From Rhabditoides inermis (Eukaryota > Nematoda > Chromadorea > Rhabditida > Rhabditidae): DNA of 64,000 nt. This document shows, in pieces, positions 10,513 to 21,912 of the stretch. Every line of letters begins with the position of its first letter. The stretch's first letter is position 1. The notes under the pieces were generated by a model. The model was not told the origin of the DNA. It did not search any database and worked only from the letters and a program-made list of their open reading frames with translations. Both the position numbers and the translations under genes were made by a program. The stretch is taken from assembly GCA_963966185.1 (NCBI GenBank), contig CAWZYM010000410.1, positions 124,501 to 188,500 of the forward strand, in the 5' to 3' direction.

Positions 10513-11020
10513 AGGGAGACCTTACACGATTGCCTAGTTTTCTTGAACAGCCCGCGACAACTGTTTGGTGTCGCCTCGCCTCGACTAAATCACTTCGTGA
10601 AAGGAAACCAGGAGGAGTTATAAAAAGATTACGGGCAGATTTGTAGGTGAGGGAGTGTAGAGGAGTGACGTCAAAACCGTTTCTCGAAAGATGAAGTCTG
10701 CGATTCGCAGTACTCGTTCTTGTAAGGTCTACTCGCCGCACCCGATTTGCCAGTGACCCGTCTCTTCATCTGACACACTATTTCGCCGCTTTTCTGTCTG
10801 ACTCTCTCTGATTACGCGCTATTTCGTCGGACTTTCTGGAGCTTATAGCTCCGCGGATATGAGAGATAACGAGCTGAAAATTGGAATCCTGCATCTCGGG
10901 ACCGAGAGCATTCGATCGATGTCACGTTTGGCTAGATAGGAGTAGTGGGTGGCGCGGTAGAGCGATGGACGTACAGACACCATAGGACATTTAGCCAGAC
11001 CGGCGCAGCGGGCGCTGCGA
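10513..11020 (-). repeat. C body, copy 4, 5'-truncated
   Basis: It starts mid-element at agggagaccttacacg and otherwise follows copies 1-2. It ends caccataggacatttagcc...gctgcga before CTAG. Minus-strand frames shared with other C copies (MRRVDLTRTSTA...) are conserved only because the DNA is. Confidence 0.8.
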
Positions 11021-11750
11021 CTAGCCCGAGGGCCGGAACTCACCTCCAAGTCTACTACACGTTATACACCTTTCAAACACGTTTTCAGGTTGTTCACATA
11101 TTTGTTTACTTGTTTACAACATATGTAAACAACATTTTCGAACTCACCAATAATGTTACTAAACATTTGACATCTTCAAAACTCATTTTCAGGTTGTTTA
11201 CAAAGTTGTTTACTTGTTTACGTCATCTGTAAACAACATTGTTGAACTCGCCTCTTGGTGTACTACATCTTAGACACCTTCAAAACAAACTCTAATTTTG
11301 TTTACAAAGTTGTTTACTTGTTGACAAACATGTAAACAACAACATCGCTGACTTGCCTCCAGGTCACATACCAAGTTTGAACTTTTTGGCATCAAAACTG
11401 ACCAAGATACGTCATTTCCATATTTGGAAATATGCAAATGAGGTCGAAAAGCAAAACTTAAATTCTCGACCCTACAGTACCTTAACCCCAAAAGGGCATC
11501 TCAGTAGCTTGAAAACGAAACATAGTTTACATAAAAAGTGCTAAAAATTTCGTCTATGTTCATGAGAGTTTCGGTCAACCCATATAAGGAATGGTCAGAT
11601 CAGGACCCCAGGTAAAATTTTGCGTGCGGTGAGCACCTCAGATCTAATTTCCTTACCTCAACTCCCAACGATCACTACAAAAAGAGATACTCATCCGGAC
11701 AAACAGACAGACAAACACCATAGCATAATTTATAGGGGGTGGGCGGGTGA
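11021..11750 (-). mobile_element. D3: D-type module with a rearranged head
   Basis: The head is only ctagcccgagggccgg (11021-11036), a broken fusion of D- and E-type stems. From 11037 the module is a close copy of 8838-9557 (offset 2199) with a 6-bp deletion in ctcatgagatgttcatg. It ends gggcgggtga before the E1 head. Confidence 0.55.
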
Positions 11751-11849
11751 CTAGCGGCCGGAGGCTCGCTTCGCTCGCCTCCGGCCGCTAGTGGCGGCGC
11801 TTCGCGCCGCGTTCGCTCCAAGGCTCGCGCGCCTTCGGCGCGCTCGCCT
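11751..11849. repeat. Triple hairpin, E-type head
   Basis: Hairpin 1 (11751-11791) is ctagcggccggagg...cctccggccgctag with a gctcgcttcgctcgc apex. Hairpin 2 (11794-11810) is gcggcgc-ttc-gcgccgc. Hairpin 3 (11821-11849) is aggctcgcgcgcc-ttc-ggcgcgctcgcct, with two internal mismatches. The same head occurs at 12646, 15438, 18501, 19780, 24243, 30919 and 31814. Confidence 0.95.
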
Positions 11850-12645
11850 TTCCGCTGTATGACCTCTAAATATATACTCATAACATAACTTTAAACAACA
11901 ACTTTGAACTCAGTACCCGGTCTAGTACACGTTAGATACCTATTAAATGAGATTTGTACTTGTTTACTTTTTTGTTTACTTGTTTACATCAGAAACAAAC
12001 AACAAAACAAAACTTTGTACTCTGTGTACTTAATGTGAGAGACTTTTAAAACACATTTCTGAGTTGTTTACAAACTTGTTTACTTTGAAATGAGATTTGG
12101 AGTTGTTTACTTATTTGTTTACATGTTTACATGCCAAATAAACAACAAAATCAAACTCTGTACTTTGTGTACTATATGTTAGAGACATAAAAAACACATT
12201 TCTGAGTTGTTTACAAAGTTGTTTACTTGTTTACTTCACTTGTAAACAACAAATGTGAACTCAGTTCTTGGTCTAGTACACATAAGATACCTTTAAAATG
12301 AGTTTTGGAGTTGTTTACCTGTTTGTTTACTTGTTTACTGTTGTTGTTTACCAAAAATTTTGAACTTGTTTACTTGTTACTTGTACCAAGTATCAAGTCT
12401 CTAGGTCGAAAACTGACAGAGTTCATATACAAGGGTCACGAATTTTAGATTCTAAGTCCAGAGAGAGTTCTTAGTGAACCCATATAGGGAGTAATGCAAA
12501 TTAGATACCTGATTTATGCTGAGGTGCGGTCGACCATAGAACCTTAAGTTTAGAGCCTCATCTCTGTGACTCGTTACAGAAGAGCTGTACCTCAACCGAC
12601 ATACAAACAGACACCATAGGAAATTTTAGGGGGGGAGAGAGGCGA
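11751..12645 (-). mobile_element. E1: E-type module
   Basis: Triple hairpin, leader (tccgctgtatgacctctaaa), then gtttac-rich subrepeats with cagta(c/t)(c/t)tggtctagtac. The body has a variant CArG-octamer pair (cccatatagggagtaatgca, near 12480), and the tail is caccataggaaattttaggg, then gagaggcga. It is nearly identical to 30919-31813 (offset 19168). Confidence 0.55.
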
Positions 12646-13623
12646 CTAGCGGCCGGAGGCTCGCTTCGCTCGCCTCCGGCCGCTAGTGGCGGCGCTTCGC
12701 GCCGCGTTCGCTCCAAGGCTCGCGCGCCTTCGGCGCGCTCGCCTTTCCGCTGTATAATCTCTGACTATATACTCATAAAATAACTTTTAACAACAACTTT
12801 GAACTCAGTATTCGGTCTAGTACACGTTAGATACCTAATAAATGAGATTTGTACTTATTTACTTTTTTGTTTACTTGTTTACATCAGAAACAAACAACAA
12901 AATAAAACTGTGTACTTTATGTACTTCATGTTAGAGACTTTAAAAACACATTTCTGAGTTGTTTACAAACTTGTTTACTTGTTTACTTCACTTGTAAACA
13001 ACAAATATGAACTCAGTACTTGGTCTAGTACACGTTATATACCTTTGAAATGAGATTTGGAGTTGTTTACTTATTTGTTTACATGTTTACATGCCAAATA
13101 AACAACAAAATCAAACTCTGTACTTTGTGTACTATATGTTAGAGACATAAAAAAACACATTTCTGAGTTGTTTACAAAGTTGTTTACTTGTTTACTTCAC
13201 TTGTAAACAACACATATGAACTCAGTACTTGGTCTAGTACACGTTAGATACCTTTAAAATAGGATTTAGAGTTGTTTACTTCTTTGTTTACTTGTTTACT
13301 GTTGTTGTTTACCAAATTTTTTAAACGTGTTTACTTGTTACTTGTACCAAGTATCAAGTCTCTAGGTCGAAAACTAACAGAGTTCATATAGAAGTGTCGA
13401 AAATTTCAGATTCTTTCAGTCCAGAAAAAAAAATTTCAGTCCAGAGTTCTTAGTGAACCCATATAAGGAGTTATGCAAATGAGATGCAAAGTTAGGTGTG
13501 CCGTCTCATGGACCACCAAAGCTTGAGTCTAGAAGGTCAGCTCGAGATCTCTATTGAGAAACTCTGTACGTGAGCGGACAACAAACAAACGCCATAGGAA
13601 ATTTTAAGGGGGGAGAGAGGCGA
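12646..13623 (-). mobile_element. E2: E-type module
   Basis: The plan is that of E1, and it is nearly identical to 31814-32769. Near 13415 it carries a short local duplication (ttcagtccag twice, with an A run) that the copy at about 32580 lacks. It holds a perfect CArG-octamer pair at 13459-13480. The following head lacks the first C (gcgatagcggg). Confidence 0.55.
13459..13480 (+). promoter_or_regulatory. CArG box plus POU octamer, E version
   Basis: CCATATAAGG (13459-13468), AGTT, then ATGCAAAT (13473-13480). The spacing is 4 bp, as in the D version. Equivalent pairs lie at 16987-17008, 19293-19314, 21745-21766, 32605-32626 and 42350-42371. Confidence 0.5.
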
Positions 13624-15437
13624 TAGCGGGCCGGAGGCTCGCTTCGCTCGCCTCCGGCCCGCTAGTGGCGGCGGCTTCGCCGCCGCACTGCGCTCTGAGG
13701 CTCGCGCGCCTTCGGCGCGCTCGCCTCTTTGCGTTAAATCATCAAAACTTCAAATCTGAACTGTAGTTTTAGAGTTGTTTACAACTTTGTTTACTAGTTT
13801 ACCGGAATTATTTACCTAAAAATTGTAATTATTCACATGTTACTTGTACCAAATATTGACCTTCTACCTTGAAAACCAACCGCGATATTAATTTTAGAAC
13901 ATTTTTCAGTATTAAAAAGACGAAAATTGAAAAATTAATTAAAATGGGAACATAAATTAATAATCTGAAAAAAACATGAATAAAGGTGTTACGGTATTGA
14001 TAATTAAATAAGAAAATCCGTGTGTCAACTCTCATCTAGACGAAAGTTACAGGGTCGTCAAGTGAAACTTGAAGTTTATGCTAATTTATCTCAGGTGACA
14101 GATGAGAGGCGACAGGTGAGATGGTACCTGGCAGGTACTCAGGACCTAAGGTGTCATTGGTGAAAGGAATGAGAGAATTAAAAATAGTTTTTCTAAGAAG
14201 TTGAAACTTAGATCTACTGTATTTTACGTTTTGCATCTTGCCTGATTGATCCTGTCAGCGGTCAATATGCTCAACTGCAAAAATGAGCCACATTTTGTTG
14301 AAAATCAAGGTTTTTTGAAATAGTGAAATCCTTCCACAGTGAAGCGAAAAATCTGAATCTTTGTCAGTAAATATTAGTTTTTGAGTTATGAATTACTGTG
14401 CAAAATCCAGGTCTCAACTCTTAGATAGTAAGGGATTGTAGTTGATCTAGTGAGTCATGAAATATGATTTTTATTTTCAGTAATAGAGTTAAGCATACGT
14501 GTTTGTGTTGATTGTGTCATAGAGAGTGATTTACCATAAAAATTTGAAAAATTAATATTGAAAACGAAAGAAGTTATGATCAAAAATGTAAAATTTCTAC
14601 GAAAATTTGAATATTCATATTTTGAAAACGGAATGAGTATTTCATTTGAAATTGAAATGGTGTGAACGGCCAAGTGTCTTCTATCATCAGCTGAAGTTTG
14701 AAATTTTAGTCTTCAAAACAAACAAAGATATTCAAGGTTTTTGCGTTTTGCATCTTACGTGATTGATCCTGTCAGAAAATGAAAATTGCTGTAAAACTTT
14801 TTTGAACTGGTTTTTCGAAATGAAACTGTAAAAATGTAAATAACACGCGTGTTTCATGTTACTGTGCAAGTTTCATGAAAAAATATTAAGTTTGAAGGTA
14901 GGTTTACATAGAAGTGAACCGAGTTGTTAGTGAACCCATTTAAGGAAATTAGATAGGAACCTATGCTAATGTGTGTCTGTTAAGAGTGATTAGTTGATCT
15001 CAAGTTTGTAGTTTGAGTGTGAAAAGTTTCTTCAGTATTGAGTTATGTCCTTCTGAAATTTTGGAAATTCTATATAAACCCATATAAGGAGTTATCGGAA
15101 TGAGTCCTAGTGACGTGTGTCAAGTCAATATAGTGTGTTTAGTCTAAGTTTACAGTATGAGATTCACATCTTGAAACACGGACTGAGCATATGGGTCAAA
15201 AGTTTTTCAGGCTATGTCAAGTTGTTAGTAAAGTCATACGGTAAGTAGAGCAATGATTGTGAAAATGAAACGATTGCATGCTGTCACAAGAACAATGTTA
15301 AGTTTGGAGTATGATCCGTGAATGTGCAGTGTGACTTGAGTTATGTGCCCGGACATACATCGCCACAAGCACCATAGCAAATTTTATATAGCCCCAGCCG
15401 GGGCGATAGCAAATTTTATATAGCCCTGCCAGGGCGA
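13624..15437 (-). mobile_element. F1: F-type module with the full body
   Basis: The head (13624-13729) has a gggccgg first stem, a gcggcgg-ctt-cgccgcc second stem and a third aggctcgcgcgcc stem. A short gtttac array follows, then a long AT-rich body containing the 18S-like stretch (14239-14290) and a partial echo of it (14756-14775). The tail is caccatagcaaattttatat, two small gccc hairpins and ggcga. A 72-codon minus-strand frame (14455-14673) recurs in F4, F6 and F7 but looks non-functional. Confidence 0.55.
14239..14290 (+). other. Stretch resembling the 5' end of 18S rRNA, F1 copy
   Basis: It reads tgcctgattgatcctgtcag, then cggtcaatatgctcaactg and tgagcca. It has one extra base (caatatgc) relative to the best-matching copy at 17335. 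Confidence 0.4.
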
Positions 15438-17154
15438 CTAGCGGCCGGAGGCTCGCTTCGCTCGCCTCCGGCCGCTAGTGGCGGCGCTTCGCGCCGCGTT
15501 CGCTCCAAGGCTCGCGCGCCTTCGGCGCGCTCGCCTTTCCGCTGTATAATCTCTGACTATATACTCAAAAAATCACTTTTAACAACAACTTCGAACTCAG
15601 TATTCGGTCTAGTACACGTTAGATACCTAATAAAAGAGATTTGTACTTGTTTACTTTTTTGTTTACTTGTTTACATCAGAAACAAACAACAAAATAAAAC
15701 TCTGTACTTTGTGTACTTCATGTTAGAGACTTTAAAAACACATTTCTGAGTTGTTTACAAACTTGTTTACTTCACTTGTAAACAACAAATATGAACTCAG
15801 TACTTGGTCTAGTACACGTTATATACCTTTGAAATGAGATTTGGAGTTGTTAACTTATTTGTTTACATGTTTACATGCCAAATAAACAACAAAATCAAAG
15901 TCTGTACTTTGTGTACTATATGTTAGAGACATAAAAAACACATTTCTGAGTTGTTTACAAAGTTGTTTACTTGTTTACTTCACTTGTAAACAACAAACAT
16001 GAACTCATTACTTGGTCTAGTACACGTTATATATCTTTGAAATGAGATTTGGAGTTGTTTACTTATTTGTTTACATGTTTACATGCCAAATAAACAACAA
16101 AATCAATGTCTGTACTTTGAGTACTATATGTTAGAGACATAAAAAACACATTTCTGAGTTGTTTACAAAGTTGTTTACTTGTTTACTTCACTTGTAAACA
16201 ACAAATATGAACTCAGTACTTGGTCTAGTACACGTTATATACCTTTGAAATGAGATTTGGAGTTGTTTACTTATTTGTTTACATGTTTACATGCCAAATA
16301 AACAACAAAATCAAAGTCTGTACTTTGTGTACTATATGTTAGAGACATAAAAAACACATTTCTGAGTTGTTTACAAAGTTGTTTACTTGTTTACTTCACT
16401 TGTAAACAACAAATATGAACTCAGTACTTGGTCTAGTACACGTTATATATCTTTGAAATGAGATTTGGAGTTGTTTACTTATTTGTTTACATGTTTACAT
16501 GCCAAATAAACAACAAAATCAAAGTCTGTACTTTGTGTACTATATCTTAGAGACATAAAAAACACATTTCTGAGTTGTTTACAAAGTTGTTTACTTGTTT
16601 ACTTCACTTGTAAACAACAAATATGAACTCAGTACTTAGTCTAGTACACGTTATATACCTTTGAAATGAGATTTGGAGTTGTTTACTTATTTGTTTACTT
16701 GTTTACTGTTGTTGTTTACCAAATTTTTTAAACTTGTTTACTTGTTACTTGTGCCAAATATCAAGTCTCTATGTCAAAAACTGACAGAGTTCATATAGAA
16801 ATGTCACAAGTTTCAGATTTTAAGTCCAGAGTTGTTAGTGAACCCATATAAGGAGTTATGCAAAAGAGCTCATTTACCTGTGTTATAATGACTTGTACCA
16901 GTTAACTATAAGTGCCAAGTATGGTACCTGTACATAGGCTGAGTACAGTTTTAGAGAGCGTCAAAAATTCGACCCTCTATGTGAACCCATATAAGGAAAT
17001 ATGCAAATGAGATGTAAAGTTAGGTGTGCCGTCTCATGGACCACCTTAGCTTAAGTCTAGAAGGTCAGCTTGAGATCTCTACTCAGAAACTCTGCAGTGG
17101 AGCGGACAACAGACAAACAAACGCCATCTGACATTTTAGGGGGGAGAGTGGCGA
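15438..17154 (-). mobile_element. E3: E-type module with an expanded 208-bp array
   Basis: The E head is at 15438-15540. The phrase gaactcagtacttgg recurs at 15793, 16001, 16209, 16417 and 16625, an exact 208-bp period with four intervals. Two body segments follow, each with a CArG motif (one at 16987-17008). The tail is cgccatctgacattttaggg, then gagtggcga. The open frame at 17070-17258 comes from the next hairpin head. Confidence 0.55.
16987..17008 (+). promoter_or_regulatory. CArG box plus POU octamer, E3
   Basis: CCATATAAGG, AAAT, then ATGCAAAT and gag. The spacer bases differ from the copy at 13459 while both core motifs and the 4-bp gap are kept. Confidence 0.5.
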
Positions 17155-18500
17155 CTAGCGGGCCGGAGGCTCGCTTCGCTCGCCTCCGGCCCGCTAGTGG
17201 CGGCGGCTTCGCCGCCGCATTGCGCTTCGAGACTCTGGACCAAAGGTGTCATTGGTGAAAGGGATGAGATAATTAAAAATAAAATTTTCTAAAAAGTTGA
17301 AACATACATGTACCGTATTTTACGTTTTGCATCTTACCTGATTGATCCTGTCAGCGGTCATATGCTCAACTGCAAAAATGAGCCACATTTAGTTGAAAAT
17401 CGAGGTTTTTTGAAAAAGTCAAATCCTTCTACAGTGAAGCTAAAAATCTGAATTTCTGTCATTAAATATTAGTTTTTGAGTTATGAATTAAATTGCAAAA
17501 TGCAGGTCTCAACTCTCATATAGTAAGAGATTGTAGTTGATCTAGTGAAACATGAAATATGATTTTTAATTTCAGTAATAGAGTTGAGCATAAATGTTTA
17601 TGTTAACGGTGTCATAGAGACTGATTTACCATAAAAATATGAAAAATTAATATTGAATATGAAAGAAGTAATAATCAAAAATATAAATTTTCACGAAAAT
17701 TTGAATATTTATATTTTGAAAACGGAATAAGTTTTTTCTTTGAAATTGAAATGGTGTGAACGGCCAAGTGTTTTCTATTATCAGCTGAAGTTTGAAATTT
17801 TAGACTTCAAAACTAACAAAGATATTCAAGGTTTTTGCGTTTTGCATCTTACGTGATTGATCCTGTCAGAAAATGAAAAATGCTGTAAAACTTTTTTGAA
17901 CTGGTATTTCAAAATGAAACTGTGAAACTGTAAATAACATGCATGTTTCATGTTACTGTGCAAGTTTCATGAAAAAATATGAAGTTTGAAGGTAGGTTTA
18001 CATAGAAGTGAACCGAGTTGTTAGTGAACCCATTTAAGGAAATTAGATAGGAACCTATGCTAATGTGTGTCTGTTAGGAGTGATTAGTTGATCTTAGGTT
18101 TGTAGTTTGCGTGTGAAAAGTTTTTTTCAGTATTGAGTTATGTCCTTCTGAAGTTTTGGAAATTCTTTATAAACCCATATAAGGAGTTATCGGAATGAGT
18201 CCTAGTGACGTGTGTCAAGTCAATATAGTGTGCTGAGTCTAAGTTCACAGTATTAGATTCACATCTTGAAACATGGACTGAGCATATGGGTGAAAAGTTT
18301 TTCAGGCTATGTCAAGTTGTTAGTAAAGTCATACGGTAAGTAGAGCTATGATTGTGAAAATGAAACGATTGCATGCTGTCACAAAAAGAATGTTAAGTTT
18401 AGAGTATGAGCCGTGAATGTGCAGTGTGACTTGAGTTATGTGCCCGGACATCCAGACAGACAACGACCATAGCAAATTTTATATAGCCCTCGCAGGGCGA
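17155..18500 (-). mobile_element. F2: internally deleted F-type module
   Basis: The head has the gggccgg stem (17155-17197) and the cgccgcc stem only. The third hairpin, the leader and the gtttac array are missing, and the sequence goes from tgcgcttcgagac straight into ggaccaaaggtgtcattgg. The body has the best 18S-like copy (17335-17386). The tail is gaccatagcaaattttatat, gccctcgcagggc, then ga. Confidence 0.55.
17335..17386 (+). other. Stretch resembling the 5' end of 18S rRNA, best copy
   Basis: It starts tacctgattgatcctgtcag and continues cggtcatatgctc. Compared by hand with the near-universal start of eukaryotic 18S rRNA, 28 of the first 32 bases agree, and agcca is again shared further on. 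Beyond about 52 bases the match is lost, so this is not an rRNA gene. It may be a captured fragment or convergence. Confidence 0.45.
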
Positions 18501-19470
18501 CTAGCGGCCGGAGGCTCGCTTCGCTCGCCTCCGGCCGCTAGTGGCGGCGCTTCGCGCCGCGTTCGCTCCAAGGCTCGCGCGCCTTCGGCGCGCTCGCCTT
18601 TCCGCTGTATAACCTCTAAATATATACTCATAACATAACTTTAAACAACAACTCTGAGCTCAGTACCCGGTCTAGTACACGTTAGATACCTATTAAATGA
18701 GATTTATACTTGTTTACTTTTTTTTGTTTACTTGTTTGCATGTTAAATAATCAATAAAATCGAACTGAGTACTTTGTATACTACACGTTAGAGACCTTTA
18801 AAACACATTTCTGAGTTGTTTACAAAGTTGTTTACTTGTTTACTTCACTTGTAAACAACAATTATAAACTCAGTACTTGGTCTAGTACACGTTAGAGACC
18901 TTTAAAATGAGATTTGGGGTTGTTTACTTAATTGTTTACTTGTTTACATGCCAAATAAACAATAAAATAGAACTGAGTACTTTGTGTACTACATGTTAGA
19001 GATCTTTAAAACACATTTCTGAGTTGTTTACAAACTTGTTTACTTGTTTACTTCACTTGTTACCAACACATATGAACTCAGTACTTGGTCTAGTACACGT
19101 TAGATACCTTTAAAATAGGATTTGGAGTTGTTTACTTCTTTGTTTACTTGTTTACTGTTGTTGTTTACCAAATTTTTTAAACTTGTTTACTTGTTACTTG
19201 TACCAAGTATCAAGTCTCTAGGTCGAAAACTGACAGAGTTCATATAGAAGTGTCACAAATTCCAGATTCTAAGTCCAGAGTTGTTAGTGAACCCATATAA
19301 GGAGTTATGCAAATGAGATGTCAGAGTAGCCATCGCGTCTCATGTAGTACTGAACCTTAACTCCGAAGTTATATCCTGATTCGTTAAAAGAGTAATGAGT
19401 TATGAGTCTGGACATCAGACGGACACCATAGGAAATTTTAGGGGGACATCAGACGGACACCATAGGAAAT
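18501..19470 (-). mobile_element. E4: E-type module, broken tail
   Basis: Full E head (18501-18601), three to four subrepeats, then the body with CArG-octamer at 19293-19314. The tail caccataggaaattttaggg is not followed by gagaggcga. Instead ggacatcagacggacaccat is repeated, and the sequence jumps at about 19471 into the end of an F module. This is the junction of a tandem duplication. Confidence 0.55.
19293..19314 (+). promoter_or_regulatory. CArG box plus POU octamer, E4
   Basis: CCATATAAGG, AGTT, ATGCAAAT, with 4-bp spacing. It is duplicated in E6, 24078-24099. Confidence 0.5.
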
Positions 19471-19779
19471 TATAGTGTGTTTAGTCTAAGTTTACAGTAT
19501 GAGATTCACATCTTGAAACACGGACTGAGCATATGGGTCAAAAGTTTTTCAGGCTATGTCAAGTTGTTAGTAAAGTCATACGGTAAGTAGAGCAATGATT
19601 GTGAAAATGAAACGATTGCATGCTGTCACAAGAACAATGTTAAGTTTGGAGTATGATCCGTGAATGTGCAGTGTGACTTGAGTTATGTGCCCGGACATAC
19701 ATCGCCACAAGCACCATAGCAAATTTTATATAGCCCCAGCCGGGGCGATAGCAAATTTTATATAGCCCTGCCAGGGCGA
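19471..19779 (-). repeat. 3' part of an F module (duplicate of 15131-15437)
   Basis: tagtgtgtttagtctaag at 19473 matches 15131 (offset 4342). The double tail with gccccagccggggc and gccctgccagggc follows, ending in ggcga before the E5 head. Confidence 0.85.
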
Positions 19780-21912
19780 CTAGCGGCCGGAGGCTCGCTT
19801 CGCTCGCCTCCGGCCGCTAGTGGCGGCGCTTCGCGCCGCGTTCGCTCCAAGGCTCGCGCGCCTTCGGCGCGCTCGCCTTTCCGCTGTATAATCTCTGACT
19901 ATATACTCAAAAAATCACTTTTAACAACAACTTCGAACTCAGTATTCGGTCTAGTACACGTTAGATACCTAATAAAAGAGATTTGTACTTGTTTACTTTT
20001 TTGTTTACTTGTTTACATCAGAAACAAACAACAAAATAAAACTCTGTACTTTGTGTACTTCATGTTAGAGACTTTAAAAACACATTTCTGAGTTGTTTAC
20101 AAACTTGTTTACTTCACTTGTAAACAACAAATATGAACTCAGTACTTGGTCTAGTACACGTTATATACCTTTGAAATGAGATTTGGAGTTGTTAACTTAT
20201 TTGTTTACATGTTTACATGCCAAATAAACAACAAAATCAAAGTCTGTACTTTGTGTACTATATGTTAGAGACATAAAAAACACATTTCTGAGTTGTTTAC
20301 AAAGTTGTTTACTTGTTTACTTCACTTGTAAACAACAAACATGAACTCATTACTTGGTCTAGTACACGTTATATATCTTTGAAATGAGATTTGGAGTTGT
20401 TTACTTATTTGTTTACATGTTTACATGCCAAATAAACAACAAAATCAATGTCTGTACTTTGAGTACTATATGTTAGAGACATAAAAAACACATTTCTGAG
20501 TTGTTTACAAAGTTGTTTACTTGTTTACTTCACTTGTAAACAACAAATATGAACTCAGTACTTGGTCTAGTACACGTTATATACCTTTGAAATGAGATTT
20601 GGAGTTGTTTACTTATTTGTTTACATGTTTACATGCCAAATAAACAACAAAATCAAAGTCTGTACTTTGTGTACTATATGTTAGAGACATAAAAAACACA
20701 TTTCTGAGTTGTTTACAAAGTTGTTTACTTGTTTACTTCACTTGTAAACAACAAATATGAACTCAGTACTTGGTCTAGTACACGTTATATATCTTTGAAA
20801 TGAGATTTGGAGTTGTTTACTTATTTGTTTACATGTTTACATGCCAAATAAACAACAAAATCAAAGTCTGTACTTTGTGTACTATATCTTAGAGACATAA
20901 AAAACACATTTCTGAGTTGTTTACAAAGTTGTTTACTTGTTTACTTCACTTGTAAACAACAAATATGAACTCAGTACTTGGTCTAGTACACGTTATATAC
21001 CTTTGAAATGAGATTTGGAGTTGTTTACTTATTTGTTTACATGTTTACATGCCAAATAAACAACAAAATCAAAGTCTGTACTTTGTGTACTATATGTTAG
21101 AGACATAAAAAACACATTTCTGAGTTGTTTACAAAGTTGTTTACTTGTTTACTTCACTTGTAAACAACAAATATGAACTCAGTACTTGGTCTAGTACACG
21201 TTATATATCTTTGAAATGAGATTTGGAGTTGTTTACTTATTTGTTTACATGTTTACATGCCAAATAAACAACAAAATCAAAGTCTGTACTTTGTGTACTA
21301 TATCTTAGAGACATAAAAAACACATTTCTGAGTTGTTTACAAAGTTGTTTACTTGTTTACTTCACTTGTAAACAACAAATATGAACTCAGTACTTAGTCT
21401 AGTACACGTTATATACCTTTGAAATGAGATTTGGAGTTGTTTACTTATTTGTTTACTTGTTTACTGTTGTTGTTTACCAAATTTTTTAAACTTGTTTACT
21501 TGTTACTTGTGCCAAATATCAAGTCTCTATGTCAAAAACTGACAGAGTTCATATAGAAATGTCACAAGTTTCAGATTTTAAGTCCAGAGTTGTTAGTGAA
21601 CCCATATAAGGAGTTATGCAAAAGAGCTCATTTACCTGTGTTATAATGACTTGTACCAGTTAACTATAAGTGCCAAGTATGGTACCTGTACATAGGCTGA
21701 GTACAGTTTTAGAGAGCGTCAAAAATTCGACCCTCTATGTGAACCCATATAAGGAAATATGCAAATGAGATGTAAAGTTAGGTGTGCCGTCTCATGGACC
21801 ACCTTAGCTTAAGTCTAGAAGGTCAGCTTGAGATCTCTACTCAGAAACTCTGCAGTGGAGCGGACAACAGACAAACAAACGCCATCTGACATTTTAGGGG
21901 GGAGAGTGGCGA
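19780..21912 (-). mobile_element. E5: E-type module, duplicate of E3 with two more 208-bp repeats
   Basis: It matches E3 but has six 208-bp intervals (gaactcagtacttgg from 20135 to 21383) instead of four. The offset to the first copy grows from 4342 to 4758, exactly 2 x 208. CArG-octamer at 21745-21766. Confidence 0.6.
21745..21766 (+). promoter_or_regulatory. CArG box plus POU octamer, E5
   Basis: CCATATAAGG, AAAT, ATGCAAAT; the duplicate of 16987-17008. Confidence 0.5.

Noticed and set aside
14455..14673. 72-codon minus-strand frame (MAVHTISIS...) also present at 27215, 40081, 43582, 58302 and 61803
   Set aside because: The frame recurs because the F body is repeated. Copies differ by amino-acid changes as readily as by silent ones, F2 and F3 lost it by indels, and no domain is visible.
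17070..17258. Arg/Ala/Pro-rich frames over hairpin heads (also 18438, 21828, 23196, 24180, 26284, 37006, 42553)
   Set aside because: They translate the GC-rich hairpin DNA, where stops are rare; they do not extend beyond the heads.
17335..17386. Functional rRNA gene
   Set aside because: Similarity stops after about 50 bases and no other conserved rRNA segment follows.
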